Shown here: in pieces, positions 25,545 through 35,346 of the stretch | Layout of the letters: the number at the start of each line of letters is the position of its first letter | Numbering within the stretch: the stretch's first letter is position 1 | Translations under genes and position numbers: made by a program | Source: Sinohyriopsis cumingii | Lineage: Eukaryota; Mollusca; Bivalvia; Unionida; Unionidae | Direction of reading: 5' to 3' | Assembly (NCBI GenBank): GCA_028554795.2 | Contig: CM068831.1 | Span: forward strand, 37,755,144 to 37,819,143 | Length of the DNA stretch: 64,000 nucleotides | Notes under the pieces: generated by a model | Databases searched by the model: none | Told to the model about the DNA's origin: nothing | What the model saw: the letters and a program-made list of their open reading frames with translations, nothing else

Positions 25545-26005
25545 TATACCCTTGCCTTAACATTGGATCCAAATGCAAACTGCATAAATACAGATCTGCC
25601 ATTGCATTATGTGACAGCAGATCTGTTGTTGTTGTTGTTAAAAGGTTTAATGCCATTTTTCAGCACAAGATAGACTATAAATGGCAGCCAGTATAAATGG
25701 TGGAGGAAAAACCTGGGAAAACCCTGAAAGAACCACTGACCCACAAGAAGCTATTGGCAAGTTTCCTCACATATCCACAATGGTTGAGCCCAACACTTAA
25801 ACCCACGCAGACAGGTGAGATGGCAGTGAGCCATAATGGTAAGCGTTTTAGATCACATGGCCACTCAGGGTCCCACCAGCAGATCTATATCTATGTAGTT
25901 TGTAAAGAGCAACCTGGTTAACAATAAGCATAGACCCTGGTCTGCAGGTTCATTATGCTGTTTGCAGTTGGACTCAACTTCTAACCTAGTATATAAGGTA
26001 CACAA
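25545..26005. repeat. family C repeat interrupted by a family B SINE
   Basis: Family C sequence at 25545-25614 resumes at 25887-26005. The family B SINE between (25626-25876) is flanked by a 10-bp direct repeat, CAGCAGATCT (25615-25624 and 25877-25886). This is a clear target duplication, so B inserted into C. The SINE is minus-oriented, with its head near 25870 (GGCCATGTGATCTAAAACG). Confidence 0.8.
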
Positions 26006-28011
26006 AAAAACATTACTGGGTTTCCAAAACAAGAATCCCCCCCCCATGGAGTCATTTAATAATATAGCCACAAAGCATAAGACGATGGAGGTATTAAAGC
26101 AATGATAAACTACAAGCACCAACTACAATAAAATTCATACAGGTCATCTATGTGTTCTGTACTGACTATTTCAGTAATGAATGTAGCTGCATTTAATTTG
26201 ATTACACATGCAATTAAATGGCAATTATTCACTTTATTTGGATCCTCATACATCCCTATTCCTTTGGATGGTCATTATTTAATGCCCCGAGAAACAGGTA
26301 TGGCAAAAATCAATGTTAAAGTCCAGGTACATTTTTAGATGCGGTCAACCTAAAGGTGTGACCCAATACAATCTGGATTGAATGTAACATGCTGCTGATG
26401 TCACTACAAAAGCAGTGCACGTTAAATGTGCTCCCCTGTTATTTGCTATCACAAACCCAACATCCTCTTTCTTGACCCAATATAGTACCTGGCCACCACT
26501 GTAAAAGTCCACAGTGATCAATAATTTTTTTAATGACATTTATGGGGCAGAGTAATCAACAGTCAGGACTGAATAGACTTGGTTAAAAAACTGCATTAGT
26601 ATTAAATGTTTGAACAACAATTAACAATTTCAGTAAATGTACCTACATGACCAAATTGACATACATTGTACATTAATCTTTATCATCTTCAAATACTTTC
26701 TTAGGACCATATCAGATCTTATTATATAAGTCCCATGAAAAACTCATGATGACATCATGTTTATTTGCACCATGTAGTTGAAATGGCATTAACTCATTTA
26801 ATAAAACAATTATGAACCTCTGTTTCAGGTGAAGTTTTATGAACCTCTGTTTGGGGTGAAGTTTTATGAACCTGTAAACCATTTACATTGACCTCCAAAT
26901 ATTCATGAAGCTCAAGTTTTGAGTGGGAGTGTGGACTTGCAAAGTTTTGTGAATACAGGCGTGGGGGAATTAAATATCCAAGTTACTGGTCCATAAAACT
27001 TCATATTCACCTCCAAAATAAAATATTATACCACTGGACACAGCTAAATGTGTGCCAATAAGTGTTATGTATTTCAGAGATTGAACATTTACATGCTAAT
27101 AAAATGCAATCATTGTTTTTCTAATCATAAGAGTGGCATAAAATTCTGTTTAAATGTATACCATTATACTACTTGATACAATGAAATATGTGCCAATCAG
27201 TGTTATGTATTTCAGAGGTTGTACATCAACATGCTAATACAAAATAATGTTTTTTCTAATCATTATAGTGGCAAAAGTGCTGTTGTAATGTGAAACTAGT
27301 GTTTTTCTAAATGAAAATATAATTTTTAGGACTAAGTACTTCAAATAAGTGTATAATCAAAGGATATTATTAAAACAGCAAATCTGGAACAGAAATGGTA
27401 CATGTTCTAGTACATATAAAAGCAGAATACATCAAAATGTTGTTCAAGGTAATTGTTTGTTTAAATGAAATTTCTCTGACACCCACATTAGTTAGTGGGA
27501 AAAATGTATGCCATGAACCCATATTCCGTACATTCAATAACTGATTTTTATATTTACAGTAACTGTGGCCACATTTGATACCAAATCAGCATCCTTTAAT
27601 GCGATGATGATTTCTTACAAAATTTTTTTCCACCTTTCAACCTTCACCTATATTATAACCAGTATATCAGTATATACTGTGCAAACAAAAATTGTTTATC
27701 TTTTAAAAACAATAAAGGAAAAATGGCAGTCTATATGCCTGCTTCATGTTTTATAGTTCTATATGGAGGCAATAGTCAGGCATGCAACCTCTGACCTTTA
27801 CCCCAGAATCAATAAGTTTCTTTATTTTAAGTGCTTGCCATCCACAAAGTTTGGTCAGGGTTGTTCCATTTAAATATACATGCTACTCATAGATGGCAGT
27901 TTTTCTTTAAATATACACTGCTCTGATTACTTAAAGAGTCTTCCTTACCCAAATTGGAAGCCATACATAAAGTCTGGTCAAGGTATGTTATGTAAAACAA
28001 ATGTTATTGTA
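26006..28011. other. NOMO intron with local duplications
   Basis: No gene seen. A 29-bp direct duplication (CTCTGTTTSRGGTGAAGTTT region) lies at 26817-26875. A ~130-bp diverged direct duplication lies at 27025-27290 (AGTGTTATGTATTTCAGAG in both). 27780-27990 holds dispersed-repeat phrases (CTCTGACCTTTACCCCAGAA, GCCATCCACAAAGTTTGGTC) also found at 29240-29400 and 46000-46270. Confidence 0.5.
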
Positions 28012-28017
28012 CAGAAA

Positions 28018-29227
28018 CATAGCTGCCAACCTTCCAGGCTCATAATTAGTGAAAATAGGGATAAAAAGTCGTGAATTTGGACACGAATTCGTGAATAATA
28101 CTATGACAATAACTCCATCCACTCTGACTACTCCGACCGTCAATACTACACTATATCAAGTTCGCAAAATAAAAATAAAACACTATATATATGCAGAAAT
28201 ATTTATTTATCAAGACATGATAATGTGGCAGACTTGAACTTCCTCAACTGCTTGATCATAAATTTGTTTTCTAAACAGTTCCGACTTCTTGCCTGCTGGT
28301 TGATCTTGGGGACTAAAATTGCTGCCAAATTTTCTGCAGCTAAGGAGGCCTTAAAGTCTGTCTTATTTTTCCTCACTAAAGAAAATACTCTTTCGCTGTC
28401 ACTGTTGCTGTGAGGAATGCACAGGAGCTGCAGCATTTTTGGTTCTTCCACAGGAAAATTTGGAAGCGATTTTCGAGTCCGGGAACATATGTCAGAACAA
28501 ATGTTTAGCATGATCTCCAGCTGATAAAGGTAGATTGTGTTTGACACAAGAAAACTCACAAATAATGCTTAAGCGTTGGTAGCCTGCGGGTCTTCCACCA
28601 ATGGTTTAAAATATTCCAGAGCTGAAATATGCGAATTCTTAATTTTCCCAACTTCTACGTGTTTTTTGCAACCGACATTCTTCCTCACATCGTCTCTGCG
28701 ATGACACACTGAGTGCAAAAAGCATGAATGAATATCAATGTTTAATGGCAAAATGCACAGCCAATTTTTGATATATTCCAAATTAAACTTCACTTTTTGA
28801 GTAATACATTTCTTTTTCCTTGGCGGTGAAGACATTTTCAATATCTTACATGCGATGCTGAACGGTAACTCAAATCAGTGTTTTGACGCATGCGCGGAGC
28901 AAATTTTCTGGTTAGGCCCCAGTTTCTCTCAAAAGCATTTGTAAAACTACTCTTATACATATAGATTAAAATAGGCTAAAATGCTTGCGACCAGGCCAAC
29001 TGTACTAATCGGCTGTAGATCTACTAATATCGTGACCAGCGGTATCGGACCGTTTCGGCAACTGCGAATATCATGACTAGCGCTTAACGGGAAATCGGTT
29101 ATTTTATTAAAGATTTAAAATAACTGAGGATCGGAAAATTCGTGAATGTTTGTCTTACGGCGTGAATTCGTGAATCGCTGAAAAAGTCGTGAAATTCGCA
29201 CCAAATTCGTGAGGGTTGGCAGCTATG
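28018..29227 (-). mobile_element. hAT-like non-autonomous DNA transposon, copy 2
   Basis: A 1210-bp element with the same 14-bp inverted repeats as copy 1 (CATAGCTGCCAACC) and a perfect 6-bp target duplication, CAGAAA (28012-28017 and 29228-29233). The minus strand at 28203-28559 encodes the hAT dimerisation domain (LLCIPHSNSDSERVFSLVRK), and 28569-28841 encodes the BED-like N-terminus ending VGCKKHVEVGKIKNS. The transposase middle is missing, as in copy 1. The 118-residue C-terminal frame is uninterrupted, so this copy is less decayed than copy 1. Confidence 0.87.
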
Positions 29228-29233
29228 CAGAAA

Positions 29234-30209
29234 CCATTGTGTCTTTAGTCAGTGACCTTGACCTTTTGAACTTTCCATCCCCAAAATGACAGATTTCTTT
29301 CTTATTCCAAGTTGGTAACTGTAGATGGTGAAAAACATTTAAGACATTTGGGAAAAGGTCTCAACCTTAACACTCTGCCTTGGGGTTCAAACATTTCCCA
29401 TGCTTCAGCAACTGTTTTAACATTACAAATTGTGCATAACCCCAATACAACAGCACATACAAAAGAAAAACACATAAATTTATTATCATCTTCCCTGTGA
29501 CAATGCTGCTGCTGCTCAAGTACTACACAACGCTGTGATATTGACCTCTGACCTTTTAACCCTCATGTCACAAATCTGATACTAATATATGTATGCAAAC
29601 AGAAGATACAGCCCCTTTGTAAAGCTCTTGCCAATTTACTTTGAAAAACTAAACAAGAATTTACAACATGATGCTGACCTTTGATGCTTAGATCCATAAG
29701 CTCCTGGAATGGGCCATGTACACTGGTGAATCTGGTTAATAGAGTAATCCCTATCCATTTGCATGTTTGTTTTTTCCCCAAGAAAGATATCATAAACTGA
29801 AACTGTGATCTTGACCTTAGTCATTATGACCTCCATATCAGCAGAAATATTTATCTCCTCTGGTAAACATCTTTAATTTGTGCAGTCTGATGATAATTCA
29901 TCCAGATCCAACAATTTTAACAACTGACCACACACCTAAAATTATGCAATTGTTCCCTGTGACCACTGAACTCTGGCTTTCAATCTTTATGGAGATTCCT
30001 TACCCCTGATATATTTGTGGGCGATATCTGATGATGATCCCTGATGAAAACAGGAGACACACTGAAGTTTAATAAAAATTAACCAAAAGTTTAATCCAGA
30101 TGGACAAACATAGTGACCATTGTCTCACCTTTTGTGACATTCCCTGTAGTGGAGTCAAAAATATAAGTTAACTTTTATGCTTCTTTTTAATCTTAGATCC
30201 TTTACTCAC
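29234..30209. other. NOMO intron with GACCTTGACC-type dispersed repeat
   Basis: Repeated phrases GTGACCTTGACCTTTTGAAC, CTCTGACCTTTTAACCC and GTGACCACTGAACTCTGGC at roughly 150-250-bp spacing. No gene. Frames of 62-76 residues here are unsupported. Confidence 0.5.
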
Positions 30210-30326
30210 CAAATCATTAAAGATCATTGTGCCCTCTTGTCCTGTGACATTATTACTCCTATACTGCTTGCCACCACTTAGGGACAGAAGCACGTCCGGG
30301 AGGGGGGCTTGAGTTTCACCCACAAT
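30210..30326 (-). CDS. NOMO: NOMO exon (IVGETQAPLPDVLLSLSGG...)
   Basis: Exon of 117 bp, 39 codons, phase 0 at both ends. The acceptor is CTACTGACAG and the donor GTGAGT. It encodes IVGETQAPLPDVLLSLSGG, then KQYRSNNVTGQEGTMIFNDL. This matches the vertebrate PLPGVLLSLSGG and FRSNLLTQDNG runs. Its upstream intron holds the Polinton. Confidence 0.95.
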
Positions 30327-30800
30327 CTGTCAGTAGGACATGCAAATATATGTAAATAAATCAGCCAAAAATTCACTCCAGAGAAAGGTGGAAATTTAAT
30401 TTAATCGGTGTTGAAAGCTATTGCCATAATGCCATACTATAATCAATACATTTTGAATACAGATGTGTTTGATGGTTCTTTTACTACATACTGAAGTAAA
30501 CAGGATCATGAGATACACATAATTTGTTACATATTGAAAATCATGTTACTCTCTAAAGATCATGATACTGATAATCATTTTACTCATTAATGATCATAAT
30601 ATTGATAATATTGTTATTTATTGATCATGATATTGATAATCATGTTATTGTAAATGATCATAAGCAAATAAATTGCAACATCCTGACAAATATATGTAAT
30701 CCTAATATATAATTTATTTTGAGTTGTTTGTTCTCCTTAACTCTTAATAGATAATGTAGTAAAATAATTAGTACAAATTTTAGGAAAATATTTAAGTAAT

Positions 30801-31040
30801 TGCCCAGTTTGAATGCCCACATTACTTGCACTGCAACTTTGCCCAATTTGAATTCCCACATTATCTGCACTGCAACTTTGCCCAATTTGAATGCCCATGT
30901 TACCTGCTGTTTACCAAGTCTGAATGCCCTATTACCTGCACTGCAACTCTGCCCAGTTTGAATGCCCATGTTACCTGCTCTTTACCAAGTCTGAATGCCT
31001 CTATTACCTGCACTGCAACGTTGCCCAGTTTGAATGCCCA
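30801..31040 (-). repeat. tandem array of NOMO exon-end and donor-site copies (left part)
   Basis: About seven half-units of 34-37 bp. On the minus strand the long type reads GGCATTCAAACTGGGCAAAG, then TTGCAGTGCAGGTAATG. This is the last coding part (AFKLGKVAVQ) of the NOMO exon at 45756-45882 plus its donor. The short type reads GGCATTCAGACTTGGTAAAG and AGCAGGTAACATG. Four intact CAGGTAA decoy donors lie at 30900-30906, 30932-30938, 30971-30977 and 31004-31010 (minus strand). The remaining piece of the array is at 45713-45755 on the other side of the Polinton. Confidence 0.9.
31035..31040. repeat. Polinton target-site duplication, left
   Basis: TGCCCA, repeated at 45713-45718. Six base pairs is the size known for Polintons. 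Two extra bases (GC) lie between the inverted repeat and the duplication on the right side only. Confidence 0.85.
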
Positions 31041-31295
31041 AGCAGGGGGGGCGAATCGGACATTTTGTCCAATCGTTATTTTGCTTAATTATTACTTTCT
31101 GCACTCAGCGGATCCGGTGTAGTCAGCGCCTGGTAAAAAAAAAACGACAACGGTCCATCCTACACGACGGTGACGTCATTTGGTTTAATACACTTTTCTG
31201 CGAGCCGATCCCAGTTTTGTCAGCATCCGGTAAACACAGCGACGACCACGTCGATGTCATTTCCCCCCCTGCTGCTAAGAAGTTATTTACAATGA
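31041..31295 (+). repeat. Polinton terminal inverted repeat, left
   Basis: 255 bp, matching 45456-45710 in inverse at about 97%. It begins AGCAGGGGGGGCGAATC. Internally at 31262-31276 it has CCCCCCCTGCTGCT, the inverse of its own terminus, so about 235 bp are bracketed by a short inverted repeat. Confidence 0.95.
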
Positions 31296-32607
31296 TCTTA
31301 CAAACAGTGATTACTAACTCCTCCTCTTGTAGATCAATTAGGTCATTTGACTGATCGGTAAGTCTGAAATTAATTCTCGTTAAAAACCGATTATGGCATC
31401 GCATATAGACCGGATTAATTGGGCTCTCAACGATTAAAAATCCGGCAGGGGCTGTTGGTGAAAATGAATAAAGGATATACCCCTGTTGAGCTTGATTTGA
31501 TTGCTTGGTATCTACCTGGTAACTCCCTTTGATAACATCACACACTAGATTGATTGCTATCACCGATGCGATATTTACGTTGTATGGAGCAATATGCCTA
31601 CCACCATCTCCGTTATCGTGTCTGAGGATAATTGATGGACCGAGAAAATCATTAAGAGACTTTCTTAGTTCTGGCGCGTTGTATTCTGGAAACTTGAAAT
31701 CGGGTAAATCGGCTTCTGTGATATTATACTCGGTTAGGAATTTTTGTTTATTATCATCGCTGTTATCGGATATTATTTTAACGATTCGTTCATTGATATA
31801 TTCCATGTCTGATATAAGTTGATTTAACACCTCGACGTGTTTTCGTGCTTTTGTTTTCCGTAGTTGTTCTAGTTGCAATTGGTAATTATGATTAATTTCG
31901 GTAAAAACACTAGCGATATCATTTAAATTAACTGTTAATATGACGATCGATTCAGGGGTTTTGTCATACCGAAAATACCACTGCATGGCATTCCTGTCTT
32001 GAAATATAAACCAACTGGGTAATAACGTGTTTTTCATAATAGACAAATTATCTCGATAACTGGGATTAATTTCATGATACGATTGCGCATTCGTGTGCAA
32101 GTCCGCGGGGATTTCATTAGGTGGATTCTCGGGCCAACCTAGTATGGTTCTTATTGAACTGTTATAAATATCAACCATATACCCCGGTGTGCTTATTTCA
32201 ATCGTCGACGATAACGTCGGTTCATGAACCGTAATATCGATTTTTGATTCTTTTCCTGTGATCGATTTTATCCTGCGTTGAAATTCTTTATTGATTTGTT
32301 CTACTTGGTATGACCCAGTTGGTATTGTAACCTCATTCCAGTCTGGGGTCCCATCGGGTTTATTTGTCCATGCAAAAACCAGCGAGTTATTAGGTTGTTG
32401 TCCGTTAAATGCTTCCGCTCGGATAATAGGCCAACTGTGATATACTCGCAATTTTGCCAGCGCTATTTCATTCACTGGAATCGGAGAGGGGAAGTTTACA
32501 CTGAATTCTGGCTTCGTTGATGTTATCAATATCATATTTGTTTGTACCGGAGTGGTGTTCTCCGCGATCCGTTGAAGTAATTGCAACCCTTCGGGGTTCA
32601 GCGACAT
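31123..32607 (-). CDS. Polinton virion-type protein, candidate minor capsid (494 aa)
   Basis: Looks whole, with an ATG start. Residues 15-110 look like a beta-rich head typical of a large family found in animal Polintons: a run of short strands, then VTIPTGSYQVEQINKEFQRR. A charged helical insert follows (about 240-300, QLEQLRKTKARKHVEVLNQL). A second beta-rich part at about 325-440 contains NVNIASVIAINLVCDVIKG and TRINFRLTDQ. The last 57 or so residues are encoded by the terminal inverted repeat, so they are probably a late extension. By position and fold pattern it could be the penton/minor capsid protein or a spike. I cannot separate these from sequence alone. Confidence 0.6.
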   Translation of the reverse strand: MSLNPEGLQLLQRIAENTTPVQTNMILITSTKPEFSVNFPSPIPVNEIALAKLRVYHSWPIIRAEAFNGQQPNNSLVFAWTNKPDGTPDWNEVTIPTGSYQVEQINKEFQRRIKSITGKESKIDITVHEPTLSSTIEISTPGYMVDIYNSSIRTILGWPENPPNEIPADLHTNAQSYHEINPSYRDNLSIMKNTLLPSWFIFQDRNAMQWYFRYDKTPESIVILTVNLNDIASVFTEINHNYQLQLEQLRKTKARKHVEVLNQLISDMEYINERIVKIISDNSDDNKQKFLTEYNITEADLPDFKFPEYNAPELRKSLNDFLGPSIILRHDNGDGGRHIAPYNVNIASVIAINLVCDVIKGSYQVDTKQSNQAQQGYILYSFSPTAPAGFLIVESPINPVYMRCHNRFLTRINFRLTDQSNDLIDLQEEELVITVCKIIVNNFLAAGGEMTSTWSSLCLPDADKTGIGSQKSVLNQMTSPSCRMDRCRFFFTRR

Positions 32608-32638
32608 TATTATTATTCGTCGTTTCTATTGTTTAATT

Positions 32639-33211
32639 TCAACACCGAATATTAACAACCTGCTTGTTTTCAGGAGGATGTTTTAAGCCCATTGAAGTGG
32701 TTTCAGCCACGTGGTTTCCAGCTTCCAGTTGAAAATCCTCGATTTTTGACATCGCGGAGTCATGCAACTGGACCATCGTGGAGAATTCAGCATCGGATAT
32801 AAATGAATTATCTATCGCCAACGAGATCAACCCGGATAATTTCGAGTACGCGTCGGATACTATTTGATGTTTTACTGTATACTCGTTGAGTTTTTTCTGA
32901 GAACACGATGATATCTTTCTAGTGATTGCGTTGGCGACTCCAGCAATTGTTGTCGCCGCGGAGATAGCGATTGGAACAGCGATCGGGGCCATCATGGTCA
33001 CCGTGGATAAAATAACACCGGTACCGGCTACTATACCCGACACCGAGTACACGACCGCGTCGATGGTGGTTATTTTTCGACGGTATTTTTTTATTTTTAC
33101 ACGGTATTGTTCGGAAAGCGTTTTCAAATTCGCGGAGAATTCTTTTACGGTATTGAATCGATATTGATGTGACGTCGGTGATACCTCTGATTCAATTACC
33201 TTGGTGGTCAT
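32639..33211 (-). CDS. Polinton small membrane protein, two hydrophobic helices (190 aa)
   Basis: Looks whole. A basic, probably helical segment (residues 25-48, SANLKTLSEQYRVKIKKYRR) is followed by two hydrophobic stretches at about 53-73 (VVYSVSGIVAGTGVILSTVT) and 75-94 (APIAVPIAISAATTIAGVAN). A helical tail contains DNSFISDAEFSTMV. I remember this arrangement from a small family in cnidarian and mollusc Polintons without known function. A role in the inner virion membrane or in host-membrane interaction would fit, but this is inference. Lies between the candidate minor capsid and fibre genes. Confidence 0.6.
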   Translation of the reverse strand: MTTKVIESEVSPTSHQYRFNTVKEFSANLKTLSEQYRVKIKKYRRKITTIDAVVYSVSGIVAGTGVILSTVTMMAPIAVPIAISAATTIAGVANAITRKISSCSQKKLNEYTVKHQIVSDAYSKLSGLISLAIDNSFISDAEFSTMVQLHDSAMSKIEDFQLEAGNHVAETTSMGLKHPPENKQVVNIRC

Positions 33212-33236
33212 TTTTATTTTAAAAGAGCTAGTGTTT

Positions 33237-34433
33237 TTAATTACTTAGATCCGTTACAAATTCTGCATACCATGTAATGTTTGCCTCGGTTAAATGTCTA
33301 TCGGCGGCATAAATTGTAAACTGTTCAGTTGCGCCCTTGTCTATAATTGTTGATATTATATTGTTAAACCCGGATGAACTCGACGATAATATATTAAAAT
33401 GCATAATTGAAACCAGTGTCAATCGATAAATACCCTTAACAGTTGCGATGATTTTTACTGTATTCTGTGTAGGAGTCCAAACGAATGATCCATGATGAAT
33501 CGTGTATACTGTGTTGATGGTGTTTTCATGAGGGATTTTTATTTTTGTCACCTCCGGTAGTCTGTCTTTAATCGCTGTAACATCAGTTTTGATTGTTCCT
33601 ATTTCCTGTGTATGCGCGTCTACACTCCTTTTGTTCGCTGCAACATCAGTTTTGATTGTTTCTATTATCCGTTTATGCGCGTCTACATTATTTATGTTCG
33701 TTGCAACATTAGAGCTGATTTTTTCTATTATCAGTTTATGCGCATCTACATTATTTATGATCGTTGCAACATCAGTTTTGATTGTTCCTATTTCCTGTCC
33801 ATACGCAGTGATATCATTTATAGTTATTGTAATTTCATCCGGTCTGGTATTTTTTTTACCAAAGAATTTATCAATGGTGTTATCAGCCCTGTTAAAATTT
33901 TTTCGTAACGTGTAAAATTGGCCCGACAGCGTTGTAAACTCCGAAATAGTATTTTTTATCCCCACAAGATTCGGTTCGGTTACCGTCGGGGTTCCAAAAA
34001 AACTAGCAGTAGTGAGTTGTATATCGGTGACAGACTTTTGTATCCCCTCGAACTGATTTGCTTGCGCGTTAAATTTATCATACAAATTTTTTAACGAATC
34101 CGACACGGATATATAATTGTTGCCAAGTGTACTTATTTTTCCATTTATCGTCAAGATGGATTCACCTGATTTAAGTCGTCCGTCATCGGTATACAACGCG
34201 ATGGTGTTCTCGGCGGCATCATGCTGTCATATTAAAACGTCATTCAGCGACACATTACTGGATTTCAGTTTACCCTGACGATCTTGAAATACAACTATTT
34301 CGCCCGGGTCAACACTGGTTAAATTTAACGTATCAGCGATTTCATCCTCGATTAGTTTTTTTATGTCATCGGTGGCGAGCGTTTCCGTGGATTTTTTCAG
34401 CGCCGAAACCGGTCGTCCCCAGATATCAATCAT
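33237..34433 (-). pseudogene. Polinton fibre-like gene, broken
   Basis: A fossil of a fibre/spike-type gene. The start side reads MIDIWGRPVSALKK, a short leader I remember from other animal Polintons. The middle carries repeated coiled-coil units with the phrases NNVDAHK, IGTIKTDV and IETIKTDVA, about 21-28 residues apart, as in trimeric fibres. The end is a roughly 100-residue beta-rich knob (HHGSFVWTPTQNTVKIIATV, then YAADRHLTEANITWYAEF), perhaps C1q/TNF-like. It would serve attachment to a cell. Nothing is claimed about a complete protein. Confidence 0.65.
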
Positions 34434-34459
34434 TATTATTGTAAAAAAAAACAGTGTTT

Positions 34460-35317
34460 TTAATTAACCCGCCGGGCCTCTATGACCCCACTAGTGTATT
34501 CGTTTACAACCACATGAGGTGGTTTCCGCGATGATGAAATCGCCGCGAGTACGTTCAATACCTCACGGCCGCATATCGGTGGGTCACTTAATTGTTGTGT
34601 TGGCAGCGTGGAATAAAAAACCGGGGCTGAACATGCCCGGATATACCGCATGAACTCGTTTGGCGGGGCTAACCCGTATGAATCAAAATAGACGATCGCA
34701 CGCGGATCAATTGCGTATGCAACCCAATGAGTTCCCGCTCCGGAGGATTTATCGAGGTTAATTATACCGGTTTCAATATTCCTTGGTTTCGTCGGTAATT
34801 GATCCCTCATAAAAACACCTCTGAAGTTTTTTATCGCTAATGCGTTTACGGTTCCCGGTAGTCTTAGACCCTTCCCCGAGTACCATGAATACGGGGTTCC
34901 TGGTAGTCTTAGACCCTTTCCTGCTACGGGTCGTTTATTTTTATAGCCTTTCCCGGTTGCCTTCTTCAATGCCATTCCCGCCGCGGTACCAACGGCTCCT
35001 AACGCAGCCGCCTTCGCCACTGCTGGGGCCGCCGCGGCAATCAACGCTGGAATCGCAGCTAACAGCGGAAATATCCCACCGGTCTTTTCCATGTTTTTAA
35101 TCGCTGCGGCTGAAAAATCTATTTGAACACCCTTTTTATTCTTCATCGCATCATTGAAATGTTTTATTTGACGCGCCGTCAACGATATCTTATGATTACC
35201 ACCTGCCATCTGTGAGGGCTTTAACGTTATTGTGGTTCCACATTGTTTAGCTGACTTTGATCGTAATTTCTTGACTTGACCATCGGTCAACTCTACAGCG
35301 ACAACATTATACGACAT
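34460..35317 (-). CDS. Polinton core-protein/adenain-like cysteine protease fusion (285 aa)
   Basis: Looks whole. The N-terminal half resembles adenovirus pVI/pX-like Polinton proteins: a basic start (LTDGQVKKLRSKSAKQ, LTARQIKHFNDAMKNKKG) and an Ala-rich hydrophobic segment at 82-116. Residues 132-156 contain a duplicated AGKGLRLPGT / SGKGLRLPGT motif. The C-terminal half is an Ulp1/adenain-type protease: His197 in GTHWVAYAI, Asp212 in VYFDSYG, Gln241/242 and Cys249 in LSDPPICGREVL. Such proteases mature Polinton and adenovirus capsid proteins. Here the protease shares a chain with a possible substrate. Directly downstream of the capsid gene, 29 bp apart. Confidence 0.82.
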   Translation of the reverse strand: MSYNVVAVELTDGQVKKLRSKSAKQCGTTITLKPSQMAGGNHKISLTARQIKHFNDAMKNKKGVQIDFSAAAIKNMEKTGGIFPLLAAIPALIAAAAPAVAKAAALGAVGTAAGMALKKATGKGYKNKRPVAGKGLRLPGTPYSWYSGKGLRLPGTVNALAIKNFRGVFMRDQLPTKPRNIETGIINLDKSSGAGTHWVAYAIDPRAIVYFDSYGLAPPNEFMRYIRACSAPVFYSTLPTQQLSDPPICGREVLNVLAAISSSRKPPHVVVNEYTSGVIEARRVN

Positions 35318-35346
35318 TTTTATTGTAAACGCGTTTATGTTTTCAA

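Noticed and set aside
30658-30969. 103-residue minus frame with repeated AFKLGKVAVQ
   Set aside because: It is the exon-tail array; the repeats lie downstream of the NOMO donor and are intronic unless a decoy donor is used.
31034-31354. Plus-strand 106-residue frame at the left Polinton end
   Set aside because: It crosses the element border and the inverted repeat and is antisense to the candidate capsid gene.
33589-33915. Two plus-strand frames of about 100 residues with periodic Cys/Ile translations
   Set aside because: Antisense shadows of the fibre coiled-coil repeats.
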